Source: Candidatus Bathyarchaeota archaeon (lineage in GTDB: Archaea; Thermoproteota; Bathyarchaeia; 40CM-2-53-6). From it: 8,535 nt of DNA. Every line of letters starts with the position of its first letter. Position 1 is the first letter of the stretch. The translations under genes were made by a program, and so were the position numbers. Below, piece after piece: positions 1 through 6,185 of this stretch. The stretch lies in assembly GCA_005888675.1 (NCBI GenBank), contig VBBA01000087.1, positions 1 to 8,535 on the forward strand. The letters are read 5' to 3'. The notes under the pieces were generated by a model. That model did no database searches. It worked only from the letters and a program-made list of their open reading frames with translations, and was not told the origin of the DNA.

Positions 1-123
1 ATCGCACTCTGCAAAGGGAACAAATCCAAGCAGCGCATTGCTCGGAGATTGAGAAGAATGGGTGGAACGGTGTACAACACAAGTCTTGCAAGCAGGGGAG
101 TAGAGGTCCTTGGGGACTCTTAG
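1..123 (+). CDS. C-terminal end of an upstream gene, possibly a GHMP-family kinase (partial)
   Basis: An open frame enters from the left edge and runs 40 codons to a TAG at 121-123. The visible end starts IALCKGNKSKQRIARRLRRM and continues GGTVYNTSLASRGVEVLGDS. The pattern is a short hydrophobic strand, a basic amphipathic helix, then a Gly-Gly turn, a strand and a final 'GVEV' strand. This resembles the C-terminal ferredoxin-like domain that ends GHMP kinases such as archaeal mevalonate kinase, where an 'IAL' strand follows the Gly-rich GGGG loop. That loop would lie outside the window, so the family is a guess. That this is coding is fairly likely; the product name is weak. No other gene on the plus strand clearly depends on it. 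Confidence 0.5.
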   Translation: MALCKGNKSKQRIARRLRRMGGTVYNTSLASRGVEVLGDS

Positions 124-158
124 CCCAAGGACAGAAATACTCCAACACCTTCTACTAT

Positions 159-413
159 TTGACCCAAAAGTCCTTGACAGATACATCACAAGCCGCAGTT
201 GGGGCCGCGCTTACGGTCCTTATTCTCGCTACAGCTCTCGTTGCGCCTTTAGTCTACGTCGCGTTCTACGCGACTAACTATTCTTTCTTTCAGAAGGTAG
301 TAGTCGTATTGGTATCCTTGATATTGGCGGTTGCCGTGGTTGCGGTAATGTGGATTGTATGGGCGGGTCGAAGAGGATTCATGCGGTCATGGTCCCACAG
401 TCACAATCCGTGA
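159..413 (+). CDS. Small two-helix membrane protein, unknown function
   Basis: An 84-residue frame begins at TTG 159, 35 bases after the preceding stop, and ends at TGA 411-413. It has two strongly hydrophobic segments, at about residues 13-37 (rich in Ala, Leu, Val) and 46-68 (a Val/Leu/Ile run ending in MWIVW), joined by a short polar turn (TNYSFFQK). The tail holds two arginines straight after the second helix, then RSWSHSHNP. By the positive-inside rule both ends would face the cytoplasm. I do not recognise a family. The start is uncertain: no ribosome binding site precedes TTG 159, and TTG 174 is another choice. An AAATAC at 135-140 could be a TATA-like element for a nearly leaderless transcript. 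The hydrophobic pattern is the main reason to believe it is real. Confidence 0.5.
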   Translation: MTQKSLTDTSQAAVGAALTVLILATALVAPLVYVAFYATNYSFFQKVVVVLVSLILAVAVVAVMWIVWAGRRGFMRSWSHSHNP

Positions 414-570
414 GAAGAATGACAGGCTGAAGGGTGGTTCTGGCCTATTCTATGCTCAAGGGCTTGGTTCTCTCGGTGCTCTGAGGTTCGGGTTCTGGCT
501 GTAGAAAAATAATGAGGGAGGGGGATCAATAACAATTCTTAGGGGTAAATTTCAAAAATGCCCGTAAAAC

Positions 571-592
571 TTTTTTTCTAGCAGATTTTTTT
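571..592 (+). terminator. Paired T-tracts, probable archaeal transcription terminator
   Basis: Two runs of seven T (571-577 and 586-592) lie nine bases apart, downstream of the small membrane gene on the plus strand. Archaeal RNA polymerase is known to terminate at U-tracts without needing a hairpin, so this fits a terminator for transcripts coming from the left. The distance from the stop codon (about 160 bases) is long for this job, which lowers confidence. Confidence 0.4.
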
Positions 593-611
593 CCTCGTGG
601 AATTCTTAGTG

Positions 612-631
612 TTGAGGGGTGTTCCTCTCAA
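612..631 (+). other. Stem-loop, 8-bp stem with TGTT loop
   Basis: TTGAGGGG at 612-619 pairs with CCTCTCAA at 624-631, with one G-T wobble, closing a four-base loop TGTT. It sits between the paired T-tracts and the G-rich run at 638-646. It is not followed by a T-tract, so it is not a standard bacterial-type terminator. It may be a structured element in the 5' region of whatever is transcribed at 653, or it may be chance. Confidence 0.35.
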
Positions 632-652
632 TCTTGATGGGGGGGAGGAAAC

Positions 653-898
653 GTGGTGGATGTGAAAGTATTGGGAAAGTGTCTTTCACGTCTTGCGACT
701 AGACGGACTACCCCACCCCTATTTTTACAACTTTATTTTTTTAAGCGCCTCAAAATGGATGAGATCATGCGAAATTCGTTCATTATGCTAGGAAAAGCAT
801 TTCGCGGAAACAGGTTTATTCATTTAAACATAGCGGAAATTCACGAGGGAGACATCGGGGCCAGAAAACATGCACGTATTTTGCCAATCAGAGCATGA
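653..898 (+). CDS. Doubtful small basic ORF, 81 codons
   Basis: An 81-residue frame runs from GTG 653 (or GTG 656) to TGA 896-898. Its one positive sign is an exceptionally good ribosome binding site: GGAGG at 644-648 inside a G-rich run, 4 or 7 bases from the two possible GTG starts. The protein is basic, has two cysteine-free halves except for one Cys near residue 10, and contains no transmembrane segment or motif that I recognise. Against it, the frame crosses a seven-T tract at 736-742 (the LYFF codons) and its residue mix looks close to random translation. It could be a lineage-specific small protein, a decayed gene or chance. Confidence 0.22.
   Translation: MVDVKVLGKCLSRLATRRTTPPLFLQLYFFKRLKMDEIMRNSFIMLGKAFRGNRFIHLNIAEIHEGDIGARKHARILPIRA
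736..742 (+). terminator. T7 tract, possible terminator
   Basis: A run of seven T inside a pyrimidine-rich stretch (721-742). It could end plus-strand transcription in the archaeal U-tract manner. If the ORF at 653-898 is real, this tract is inside it and would not be a terminator; the two readings exclude each other. Confidence 0.2.
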
Positions 899-941
899 AA
901 TGAGAGAATTCAGCTCTAGACGACCAAATAGCCTGAATTTT

Positions 942-965
942 CTTAAGATTAAGATACATCTTAAG
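942..965 (-). terminator. Inverted repeat just after the FKBP gene, possible 3' end hairpin
   Basis: CTTAAGAT at 942-949 and its exact reverse complement ATCTTAAG at 958-965 flank an 8-base spacer. The nearer arm starts 20 bases beyond the FKBP stop on the minus strand, the right place for a 3' end structure for the arginine cluster. No long T-tract follows on the minus strand, so it may be an RNA-stabilising hairpin rather than an intrinsic terminator. Each arm also contains the palindrome CTTAAG, so a protein binding site is an alternative. Confidence 0.4.
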
Positions 966-984
966 CGAGCGACGATTCCAGCCG

Positions 985-1323
985 CTAGGTTCTCTTGATA
1001 TTCGTCATTTTCAACTTGAACTGGAGAGTCTTGCCAGCCATTGGATGTTTGCCTACTTTCCCGTAGGCCTTTTCGGGCGGAATGGTAACCTCACGCTCCT
1101 CATTCACCTTCATACCCATCAGAGCTTCTTCAAACCCGGGTATCACTTGACCCATACCTAGCTTCACTTGTAGAGGCTTGTAGTCTCGGGCAGGATTGTG
1201 CAATCCAGCTTTCATGGCCTCCTTTTCCATCGAAGTGTCAAAGACCTTGCCTCCCGGAAATCGTCCGACATAATGGACAAAAACTGTATCGCCCTTCTGC
1301 GCCTTGAGATCAGCAGTGCTCAT
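985..1323 (-). CDS. FKBP-type peptidyl-prolyl cis-trans isomerase, short single-domain form
   Basis: A 112-residue protein starting at ATG 1323. It catalyses cis-trans isomerisation of X-Pro bonds and acts as a cytoplasmic folding helper. FKBP signatures are clear: GDTVFVHYVGRFPGGKVFDT (11-30), LGMGQVIPGFEEALMGMKV (55-73) and the PPEKAYG strand-turn (82-88). Many archaeal FKBPs carry an 'insert-in-flap' chaperone domain after this YG. Here only about four residues (KVGK) separate it from the HPMAGKTLQFKL strand (93-104) that normally follows that insert, so the domain appears absent. There is no signal peptide. The gene lies 52 bases beyond argH in the same direction; GGGAG nine bases before the ATG is a modest ribosome binding site. 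It may be read through from the arginine cluster or from its own promoter (see 1359-1366). Confidence 0.9.
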   Translation of the reverse strand: MSTADLKAQKGDTVFVHYVGRFPGGKVFDTSMEKEAMKAGLHNPARDYKPLQVKLGMGQVIPGFEEALMGMKVNEEREVTIPPEKAYGKVGKHPMAGKTLQFKLKMTNIKRT

Positions 1324-1358
1324 ACTTCCAAACTCCCGTCCTGGACCGTCACCAATGG

Positions 1359-1366
1359 AATAAAAG
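1359..1366 (-). promoter_or_regulatory. Possible TATA box for the FKBP gene
   Basis: In the 52-base gap after argH the minus strand reads CTTTTATT, an A/T block centred about 39 bases before the FKBP ATG. That spacing would give a leader of about a dozen bases holding the GGGAG site. It is a pattern match only. Confidence 0.25.
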
Positions 1367-1375
1367 CTGATAGTC

Positions 1376-2815
1376 TCACGCGAACTTGCGGGCTCCCTGT
1401 CTCAAGAGCCGTGAACTCTTTGCGAGTTTGGATCTCTTCTTATCCACCTGATACCTTCTCAATTGCAACTGCTTACTCCGGGTGGCAATCATCTTGGCTG
1501 TAATCTTAGGATTGGGACTCCCGATAGTCTTGTAGCGTTCCAAATGGGTTTCGAGATTCAGAATCTTGCCAACTTCTCGGAGGATCGTGTCACTGTAACT
1601 TTTGCCAAGCAGTGTTCGCCACTCATCCGCTCCAAGTTCCTCGAGCCGGCGGTTCTCCTTTTGAGCAAGACCTACAGCCTGACCTACCATCCGATAGGCG
1701 TCTCTTGTTATAGCATTGGCTAACTCAGTAGCGGCCGTGAATTCCAGATGACGCTTTCCGGTGATGCTACTAGTAAGCCTGAGCTCTGGAATCAAACCCG
1801 ACAATACTGATAGGCAGCCTCGAACAATGTCCAGAGAGCTCCACAATAACGGTGTGAGTTCTTGAAAGTCGAGGTTGTACCCAGTTGAGAGTCCATGCAT
1901 GAGAGTAAGAGCAGACGCACCGTTCCCCGCCACAAGAGCACACCTAGCTCTAACGATCTCCAACGAATCCGGGTTCTTCTTCTGAGGCATTATACTACTT
2001 GTCGAAGTGAAAGCGTCAGGCAACTCCACACGTCCCACATCCTCGGAACTGTAGAAGATCAGATCCTGAGCCAATCTTGACAAGTCAGCAGCTATCAACG
2101 AACAGACGTTCAAGGTCTCAACAAGGAAGTCTCGGCCCGTAACGGCGTCGATCGAGTTCTCCACTATGCCATCGAAGCCTAGCAGCCTAGCGGTGAGGTG
2201 ACGATCCAATCTGAAGCTTGACCCTGCAATGGCTCCTCCTCCGAGAGAAGATTGATTCACTCTAGCGAAGGTTTCCAAAATCCTTTGGTTGTCTCTTTCC
2301 AATGCGTCATGGATGGAAACAAGATAGTGAGCGAAGCTTACAGGCTGGGCGGGCTGTAGATGTGTGTAGCCGATGAACAATGATTTGGTATGTTTCTTTG
2401 CCAGCCGAAGTAATCTGTTCTCCAGATCGATCAGATCGTCGATAAGAGTCAGTAGCTGATTCCTCGATGCAATTCTGATGGCGGTTGCGACTTGGTCGTT
2501 GCGGCTTTTTCCGGTGTGAAGCCGACCGCCGACCTCCTTGCCGAGGATACGAGTGACCTCTTCTTCGATCAATACGTGAACGTCTTCCACTGATTCCCTA
2601 AACGGGGGAGCCTGCTCTATCTTGCTCAGGACTTGGAACAGTTTGTGAGCGTCTTGATTTTCTATCGCTTTTGCCTTTGCGAGAGCTATGACGTGGGCCT
2701 TGTTGACGAGGATTGTTTCACGCGATATTCTTCGATCGGCTTCGACCGATGAGATGAACCGTACCACCTCGTCCTTCATTTTTCCAAGCCGTCCGCCTCT
2801 GAGAATCTTTGACAA
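1376..2815 (-). CDS. argH: Argininosuccinate lyase
   Basis: A 479-residue cytoplasmic enzyme of the fumarase/aspartase superfamily. It splits argininosuccinate into arginine and fumarate, the last step of the pathway. The N-terminus LRGGRLGK (5-12) matches the family's usual opening. GGRLHTGKSRNDQVAT (97-111), GYTHLQPAQPVSFAHYL (149-165, with the conserved His152) and the catalytic serine loop STSSIMPQKKNPD (271-283) are all present. The usual Gly before the two serines of that loop is Thr272; both serines are kept, so I expect activity. The start is TTG 2815: GAGGG lies seven bases upstream, and the family N-terminus begins there. It begins 12 bases after argE ends, indicating co-transcription. 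The last 40 or so residues form a very basic tail (RSKQLQLRRYQVDKKRSK) slightly beyond the usual length. Confidence 0.95.
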   Translation of the reverse strand: MSKILRGGRLGKMKDEVVRFISSVEADRRISRETILVNKAHVIALAKAKAIENQDAHKLFQVLSKIEQAPPFRESVEDVHVLIEEEVTRILGKEVGGRLHTGKSRNDQVATAIRIASRNQLLTLIDDLIDLENRLLRLAKKHTKSLFIGYTHLQPAQPVSFAHYLVSIHDALERDNQRILETFARVNQSSLGGGAIAGSSFRLDRHLTARLLGFDGIVENSIDAVTGRDFLVETLNVCSLIAADLSRLAQDLIFYSSEDVGRVELPDAFTSTSSIMPQKKNPDSLEIVRARCALVAGNGASALTLMHGLSTGYNLDFQELTPLLWSSLDIVRGCLSVLSGLIPELRLTSSITGKRHLEFTAATELANAITRDAYRMVGQAVGLAQKENRRLEELGADEWRTLLGKSYSDTILREVGKILNLETHLERYKTIGSPNPKITAKMIATRSKQLQLRRYQVDKKRSKLAKSSRLLRQGARKFA

Positions 2816-2827
2816 TCAAGAACCCTC

Positions 2828-4009
2828 TCAAACTCGATGCTGCAATGGTGTTGCGGTCTCGAATGAGCTGTTCATGTACAATCTTGCCATGTTCCGGATT
2901 GCCATCGTTGTAACTCGGATGCTCTCAAGGTATTCGGGAATGGAAACGTGTTCGTTATCGGTGTGATCGAGAGCTGAGTTTCCTGGACCATAGGCAACCA
3001 TTGGAATATTGTACTTCTCGGCCAGCAGGTTCATGTCACTTGTCCCGGTCTTCTTCACTAGTGTCGCTTGTTGTCCGGTCGTTTCTCTTATCGCCATCCT
3101 GAACGCCCTCACGATTGTTGAATCGTTATTTCCAAGGAATGCTGGGCACCTGTTTCCAAAAGAAGCGGATACTACTAGTTCGCCATGTGTGTTCTCTTGC
3201 ACTCCTTTGCAGACGTTCACGATCTTTTGTTCCACAGCCTCAAGTGTTAGACTTGGCGGAATCCGGACGTCTACTTCTAATTGGGCGGAAGAGGGTATCG
3301 TGTTAGTGTCGTCCCCAGCCGTCATCTTTGTGACTGAGCCGGTCAACGCATTGAACTTTGAAGCTTCGTCATTCGTGAAGCATGAGGACTCTAGCTTCTT
3401 CCAGAGGTTGATGGCCTCGTCGAAGCTGTTCCTGGAGATCCATGGGGATGCAGAATGTCCGCCTTTTGTCGAGCACGTCAGTCTTGCCCGCAAATGTCCC
3501 TTGTAGCCAATCGTCACGTTTCGACTGCCGCTTGGTTCTCCGAAGACTCCGAGGTCGTAGGGCTGATGATCAGACATTACTTGCTGGATTCCTTTGGTTG
3601 AGGTCTCTTCCTCGACAACACCGACTAGGGTAGCGTGGAAGCTGGCTTCTTCGGTTCCTATTGCCTGGAGGCAGGCGACTATCATTGATGCTAGAGAAGA
3701 CTTGGCATCCACAGCTCCTCGGCCATAAACGCGATCATTCTCTACCTTGACAGGTAGTAGTCCCGGGATCGTGTCCATGTGTCCACAGAGGAGTATTCTC
3801 GGCCTTCCGGTTCCGATCTCTCCTATCACGTTGCCGGCCGGGTCCATCTTAGTCTCGAGTCCGTTCCTCCTTAGTTCGGAATCTAGAAAGCTTGCAATTT
3901 GGTTCTCGCTGCCGCTGGGGCTGTATAGGTTCAGCATGGACCGGAGGAGAGTTACCGGATACTCACTTTCTCCGGTCGTCCAATCTAGGATTGCTTGACT
4001 AGGATTCAT
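2828..4009 (-). CDS. argE: M20-family deacylase releasing ornithine from LysW (ArgE/LysK-like)
   Basis: A 393-residue zinc-dependent peptidase-like hydrolase. In LysW pathways this enzyme cuts the bond between the carrier's C-terminal glutamate and the finished amino acid, here presumably ornithine. Metal-site motifs are complete: CGHMDT (His77), GRGAVDAKSS (Asp101), VVEEET (Glu133-Glu134), VFGEPS (Glu158) and DHTDNEH (His349). GGHSASPW (183-190) belongs to the dimerisation/substrate segment. The start is ATG 4009, with only a weak upstream purine stretch. A tail of about 20 residues after MARLYM is longer than I would expect for LysK. By sequence alone, lysine- versus ornithine-releasing roles cannot be separated; the Sulfolobus LysK does both. 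The neighbours argC, argH and argG favour arginine. It follows argC after 43 bases, where argB and argD would often be. Confidence 0.88.
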   Translation of the reverse strand: MNPSQAILDWTTGESEYPVTLLRSMLNLYSPSGSENQIASFLDSELRRNGLETKMDPAGNVIGEIGTGRPRILLCGHMDTIPGLLPVKVENDRVYGRGAVDAKSSLASMIVACLQAIGTEEASFHATLVGVVEEETSTKGIQQVMSDHQPYDLGVFGEPSGSRNVTIGYKGHLRARLTCSTKGGHSASPWISRNSFDEAINLWKKLESSCFTNDEASKFNALTGSVTKMTAGDDTNTIPSSAQLEVDVRIPPSLTLEAVEQKIVNVCKGVQENTHGELVVSASFGNRCPAFLGNNDSTIVRAFRMAIRETTGQQATLVKKTGTSDMNLLAEKYNIPMVAYGPGNSALDHTDNEHVSIPEYLESIRVTTMAIRNMARLYMNSSFETATPLQHRV

Positions 4010-4036
4010 TCTTACTGCCCATTAATCATAGAATCG

Positions 4037-4049
4037 ATGTGCTGCACAT
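4037..4049. repeat. 13-bp perfect palindrome between argC and argE
   Basis: ATGTGC-T-GCACAT occupies most of the middle of the 43-base gap between argC and argE. It could be a protein binding site, a small RNA hairpin or chance. A second palindrome, AGGAT-GCA-ATCCT at 4056-4068, covers the argC stop region next to it. Confidence 0.45.
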
Positions 4050-4052
4050 TTT

Positions 4053-5099
4053 TCAAGGATGCAATCCTATCGTGTCAAGGCCTGTCCTTTCGTCAAGTCC
4101 GGCCATGACATTGTAGCATTGCACGGCTGCTCCAGCCGCTCCCTTGGTAAGATTGTCAATTGCGGACATCACAAGGAGTCGATTCACATGAGCATCAGTT
4201 TCGAAGCCTATATCGCACAGGTTCGTTCCAATGACGTTTTTCGGGTTAGGGAGCCCAAACAATCCCTTGTTGTCGGACACCATTCTGATGAACGGCTCAT
4301 TCCCATATTCTCCCCTGTACGCTTTCCATACATCTTTCTTCTCGACTTGTCCTCGAGTGAAGGCATGAATTGTAACGAGTATTCCTCTCACCATTCCAAC
4401 CGCGTGCGGCGTGAAAGCGACCTTGACGTTTCCGCCATTGAGTTGCCCCAATTCCTGTTCGATTTCTGGCGTGTGCCGATGCCCCACAATTTTGTATGGA
4501 CGCACGCCTCCCTCCCGTTCAGGATGGTGACTACCCATGGAAGGGCCCGCGCCTGCGCCTGATGAGCCGATTTTGGCGTCTATTACTATGTGCTCTTTTT
4601 CTACGATGCCTGTTTTGACCAGTGGCGCGAGTCCGAGTATTGACGCTGTGGCCATACATCCCGGAACCGCTACCAGCTTGGCATTGCGGATGTCTTCCCT
4701 GTGTATTTCGGGCAGACCATAAACTGCTTTCTCCAGCAATTCGGGATGCTCGTGCTTTGTATGATAGTACTCTGGGTATGCTTCTGGATTCTTCAACCGG
4801 AAATCTGCTGCCAGGTCCACTATCTTGGTTCCTTGGTCGAGAAGCTGCGGGACTAGGCCAGCTGATTTCCCGTGCGGGAGCGCAGTGAAGACTAGATCAT
4901 TGTCATTGTGTGTTGCCAAACTCTTGTCGTCGAATCGCAGGTTTGTTCTTCCTCTGAGGTTGGGGTGAACTCTGTACAATGGCTCTCCGGCGAATCGTTG
5001 TGATGTTACGCGAGTGATCTTGCAGTCTGGATGGTTGATCAAGAGGCGAAGTAATTCTCCACCTGCGTATCCTGAACCTCCGAGAATTGAGACCTTCAA
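4053..5099 (-). CDS. argC: LysW-gamma-glutamyl phosphate reductase (ArgC/LysY family)
   Basis: A 348-residue NADPH-dependent reductase that turns the carrier-bound acyl phosphate into the semialdehyde. The nucleotide-binding start VSILGGSGYAGGELLRLL (3-20), the catalytic cysteine in AVPGCMATA (Cys148) and the histidine motif GHRHTPEI (206-213) are all intact, as are the GSSGAGAGPS loop (178-187) and a family-typical GHP end. The start is TTG 5099, three bases after the argX stop; the glycine-rich motif begins straight after it, so a later start is not possible. A purine-rich stretch (GAGAAGATAGAGG) lies just upstream. In a LysW system the substrate is carried on LysW rather than N-acetylated. 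The Sulfolobus LysY serves lysine and arginine, so a dual role is possible here. Confidence 0.93.
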   Translation of the reverse strand: MKVSILGGSGYAGGELLRLLINHPDCKITRVTSQRFAGEPLYRVHPNLRGRTNLRFDDKSLATHNDNDLVFTALPHGKSAGLVPQLLDQGTKIVDLAADFRLKNPEAYPEYYHTKHEHPELLEKAVYGLPEIHREDIRNAKLVAVPGCMATASILGLAPLVKTGIVEKEHIVIDAKIGSSGAGAGPSMGSHHPEREGGVRPYKIVGHRHTPEIEQELGQLNGGNVKVAFTPHAVGMVRGILVTIHAFTRGQVEKKDVWKAYRGEYGNEPFIRMVSDNKGLFGLPNPKNVIGTNLCDIGFETDAHVNRLLVMSAIDNLTKGAAGAAVQCYNVMAGLDERTGLDTIGLHP

Positions 5100-5102
5100 C
5101 CT

Positions 5103-5960
5103 CTATCTTCTCGTCATTCCCACAGCGTATTTGATGAGTAGACCTGGAATGTCAATTCCTGTAGCCTTGACTGTTGCTTTGAATTCGGTAGTGTGATTCA
5201 CCTCATGTACGACCAGTCCATTCTTACTTTCCATTAGATCAACTCCAAATGCTCCTCCGCCCATCGATTTCGCGGCACGAACACTGAATTCCTCGATCTC
5301 TGGGGTGACTGGACAGTTCTCAACGCGTCCTCCTAAGGCTGCATTAGTTCTCCATTCGGAATCGGTAGCGTACCTGTACATGGCAGCTACAACATGATCT
5401 CCGATGACGAATGCTCGAATGTCTCGTCCGGGCCGGTCAATTTTTTCTTGAAGATAGTACACTTGCTGGATAGGGTGTAGGTACTCTCTGGATTCGATTA
5501 TTGACTTGGCCATTTCCTGATCTTTGAGAAGAGTGACAAGGCGTCCCCAGCTTCCCACTACCGGTTTGATCACTGCAGGATAGCCAAGCTTGTCCAATGC
5601 TTGTATGGCCGATTCTTCCGTGAACGCCAAGAATGTCTTTGGAGTAGGAATCCCTGAGTTTGCAAGCCTGATCGAGGCGAGGAGTTTGTTGCCGGCTGTT
5701 GAGAGTGCCTCGAATGAGTTTACAACAAGGACTCCGCTCGATTCGAGGGTCGCGGTAACATGGAGGCCTCGGAAGTAGGATATGCATCTTTGTAGGATGA
5801 CGTTTGTAATCTCGAATCTGTTGGGGAAGCCGGTGACTGGGAAGGGCGTTGTGTTTGTGTCGTAGAGCTTGAGGTCAACCTGTTCTCTTTTGGCGGCGTC
5901 GATGAGCATCCTCTCGTCAGGTCTGATCTGATCGTAGACGAGACCTATGCTGGTGGTCAC
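5103..5960 (-). CDS. argX: Glutamate-LysW ligase, ATP-grasp (ArgX/LysX family)
   Basis: A 285-residue RimK-like ATP-grasp ligase. It links the alpha-amino group of glutamate (ArgX) or alpha-aminoadipate (LysX) to the C-terminal glutamate of LysW, using ATP. Seen here: the nucleotide-binding stretch GYPAVIKPVVGSWGRLV (126-142), DIRAFVIGDHVVAAMYR (180-196), the GGRVENCP loop (210-217), Asp241 in FGVDLMES, and the metal-binding HEVNHTTEF (252-260, Glu253 and Asn255). The start is GTG 5960, overlapping the lysW stop as GTGA, with AGGAGG ten bases upstream. That overlap implies translational coupling of carrier and ligase. The arginine role is inferred from argC, argE, argH and argG around it; I cannot fix substrate choice from residues seen. 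Confidence 0.9.
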   Translation of the reverse strand: MTTSIGLVYDQIRPDERMLIDAAKREQVDLKLYDTNTTPFPVTGFPNRFEITNVILQRCISYFRGLHVTATLESSGVLVVNSFEALSTAGNKLLASIRLANSGIPTPKTFLAFTEESAIQALDKLGYPAVIKPVVGSWGRLVTLLKDQEMAKSIIESREYLHPIQQVYYLQEKIDRPGRDIRAFVIGDHVVAAMYRYATDSEWRTNAALGGRVENCPVTPEIEEFSVRAAKSMGGGAFGVDLMESKNGLVVHEVNHTTEFKATVKATGIDIPGLLIKYAVGMTRR

Positions 5961-6130
5961 TCTCCCCAGTCCTCCTTTTCAAGGACGACCGGTTTGACCG
6001 TGCGTTCTTGGCCTGCAAGGGCTATCTCAAGGTCGAGCCCGCAGTCTGGGCACGACACTATCTCACCGTTCACCGCGTCGTCTGGGACGGAGACAAGAGC
6101 TTCACAGTCTGGACATTTCTCACTGGACAA
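5957..6130 (-). CDS. lysW: Amino-group carrier protein LysW
   Basis: A 57-residue acidic carrier that protects the amino group of pathway intermediates and presents them to the enzymes of the cluster. Two zinc-binding pairs are visible, CPDC at 6-9 and CPDC at 27-30, and the protein ends in the EDWGE signature whose last glutamate is the attachment point. The start is TTG 6130: GGAGGTGA at 6142-6135 sits four bases before it, a near-perfect ribosome binding site, and the length then matches the usual 53-57 residues. A longer in-frame version from an ATG at 6259 would overlap argG by 74 bases with basic, unconserved sequence and is unlikely. The gene follows argG after 55 bases and overlaps argX by four. 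Confidence 0.95.
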   Translation of the reverse strand: MSSEKCPDCEALVSVPDDAVNGEIVSCPDCGLDLEIALAGQERTVKPVVLEKEDWGE

Positions 6131-6134
6131 AGTG

Positions 6135-6142
6135 TCACCTCC
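6135..6142 (-). promoter_or_regulatory. Strong ribosome binding site that sets the lysW TTG start
   Basis: The minus strand reads GGAGGTGA, complementary to the 3' end of archaeal 16S rRNA over its full length, followed by CACT and the TTG. It is the strongest such site in the cluster. It fits a carrier protein that must be made in excess over the enzymes. Confidence 0.85.
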
Positions 6143-6185
6143 TATCTCGTCAGAGTCAAAATTTTCTCGCTTGCAACTTGTCTTG

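Larger units (their letters stand above)
414..984. other. 571-base gap between convergent genes: T-tracts, hairpins, one doubtful ORF
   Basis: This stretch separates the plus-strand small membrane gene from the minus-strand FKBP gene, so both are transcribed into it. It is more A+T-rich than its surroundings. It holds three runs of seven T on the plus strand (571-577, 586-592, 736-742), a stem-loop at 612-631, a run of seven G just after 638, a doubtful ORF at 653-898 and an inverted repeat at 942-965. A 9-base direct repeat, GGTTCTGGC, occurs at 436-444 and 491-499. I see no tRNA cloverleaf, no box C/D or H/ACA signature and no transposon end. Confidence 0.6.

Noticed and set aside
272..280. 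ArgH serine loop with Thr in place of Gly as a sign of inactivation (residues 272-280 of the protein)
   Set aside because: Coordinates given are protein residues; the bases are about 1976-2002. Both catalytic-loop serines and MPQKKNP are intact, so I treat it as a harmless family variant.
414..520. GGTTCGGGTTC near 484-494 as the T-arm of a tRNA
   Set aside because: The invariant TTCRA core is not met and no matching acceptor, D-arm or anticodon arm can be folded around it.
3009..3506. 165-codon open frame on the plus strand
   Set aside because: It is antisense to argE, whose metal-site motifs are intact. The translation has no recognisable domain and no ribosome binding site.
4059..4562. 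167-codon open frame on the plus strand
   Set aside because: It is antisense to argC, with conserved motifs on the other strand. Long antisense frames are expected opposite G+C-moderate archaeal genes.
5437..5787. 116-codon minus-strand frame inside argX
   Set aside because: Shadow of argX in another frame; rich in Arg, Ser and Pro as out-of-frame translation usually is.
6157..6166. CAAAATTTTC in the argG-lysW gap as an internal promoter or operator
   Set aside because: The A/T block is about 32 bases before the lysW start, which would place transcription initiation on top of the strong ribosome binding site, so an internal promoter at this point makes little sense. Too short to support as an operator.
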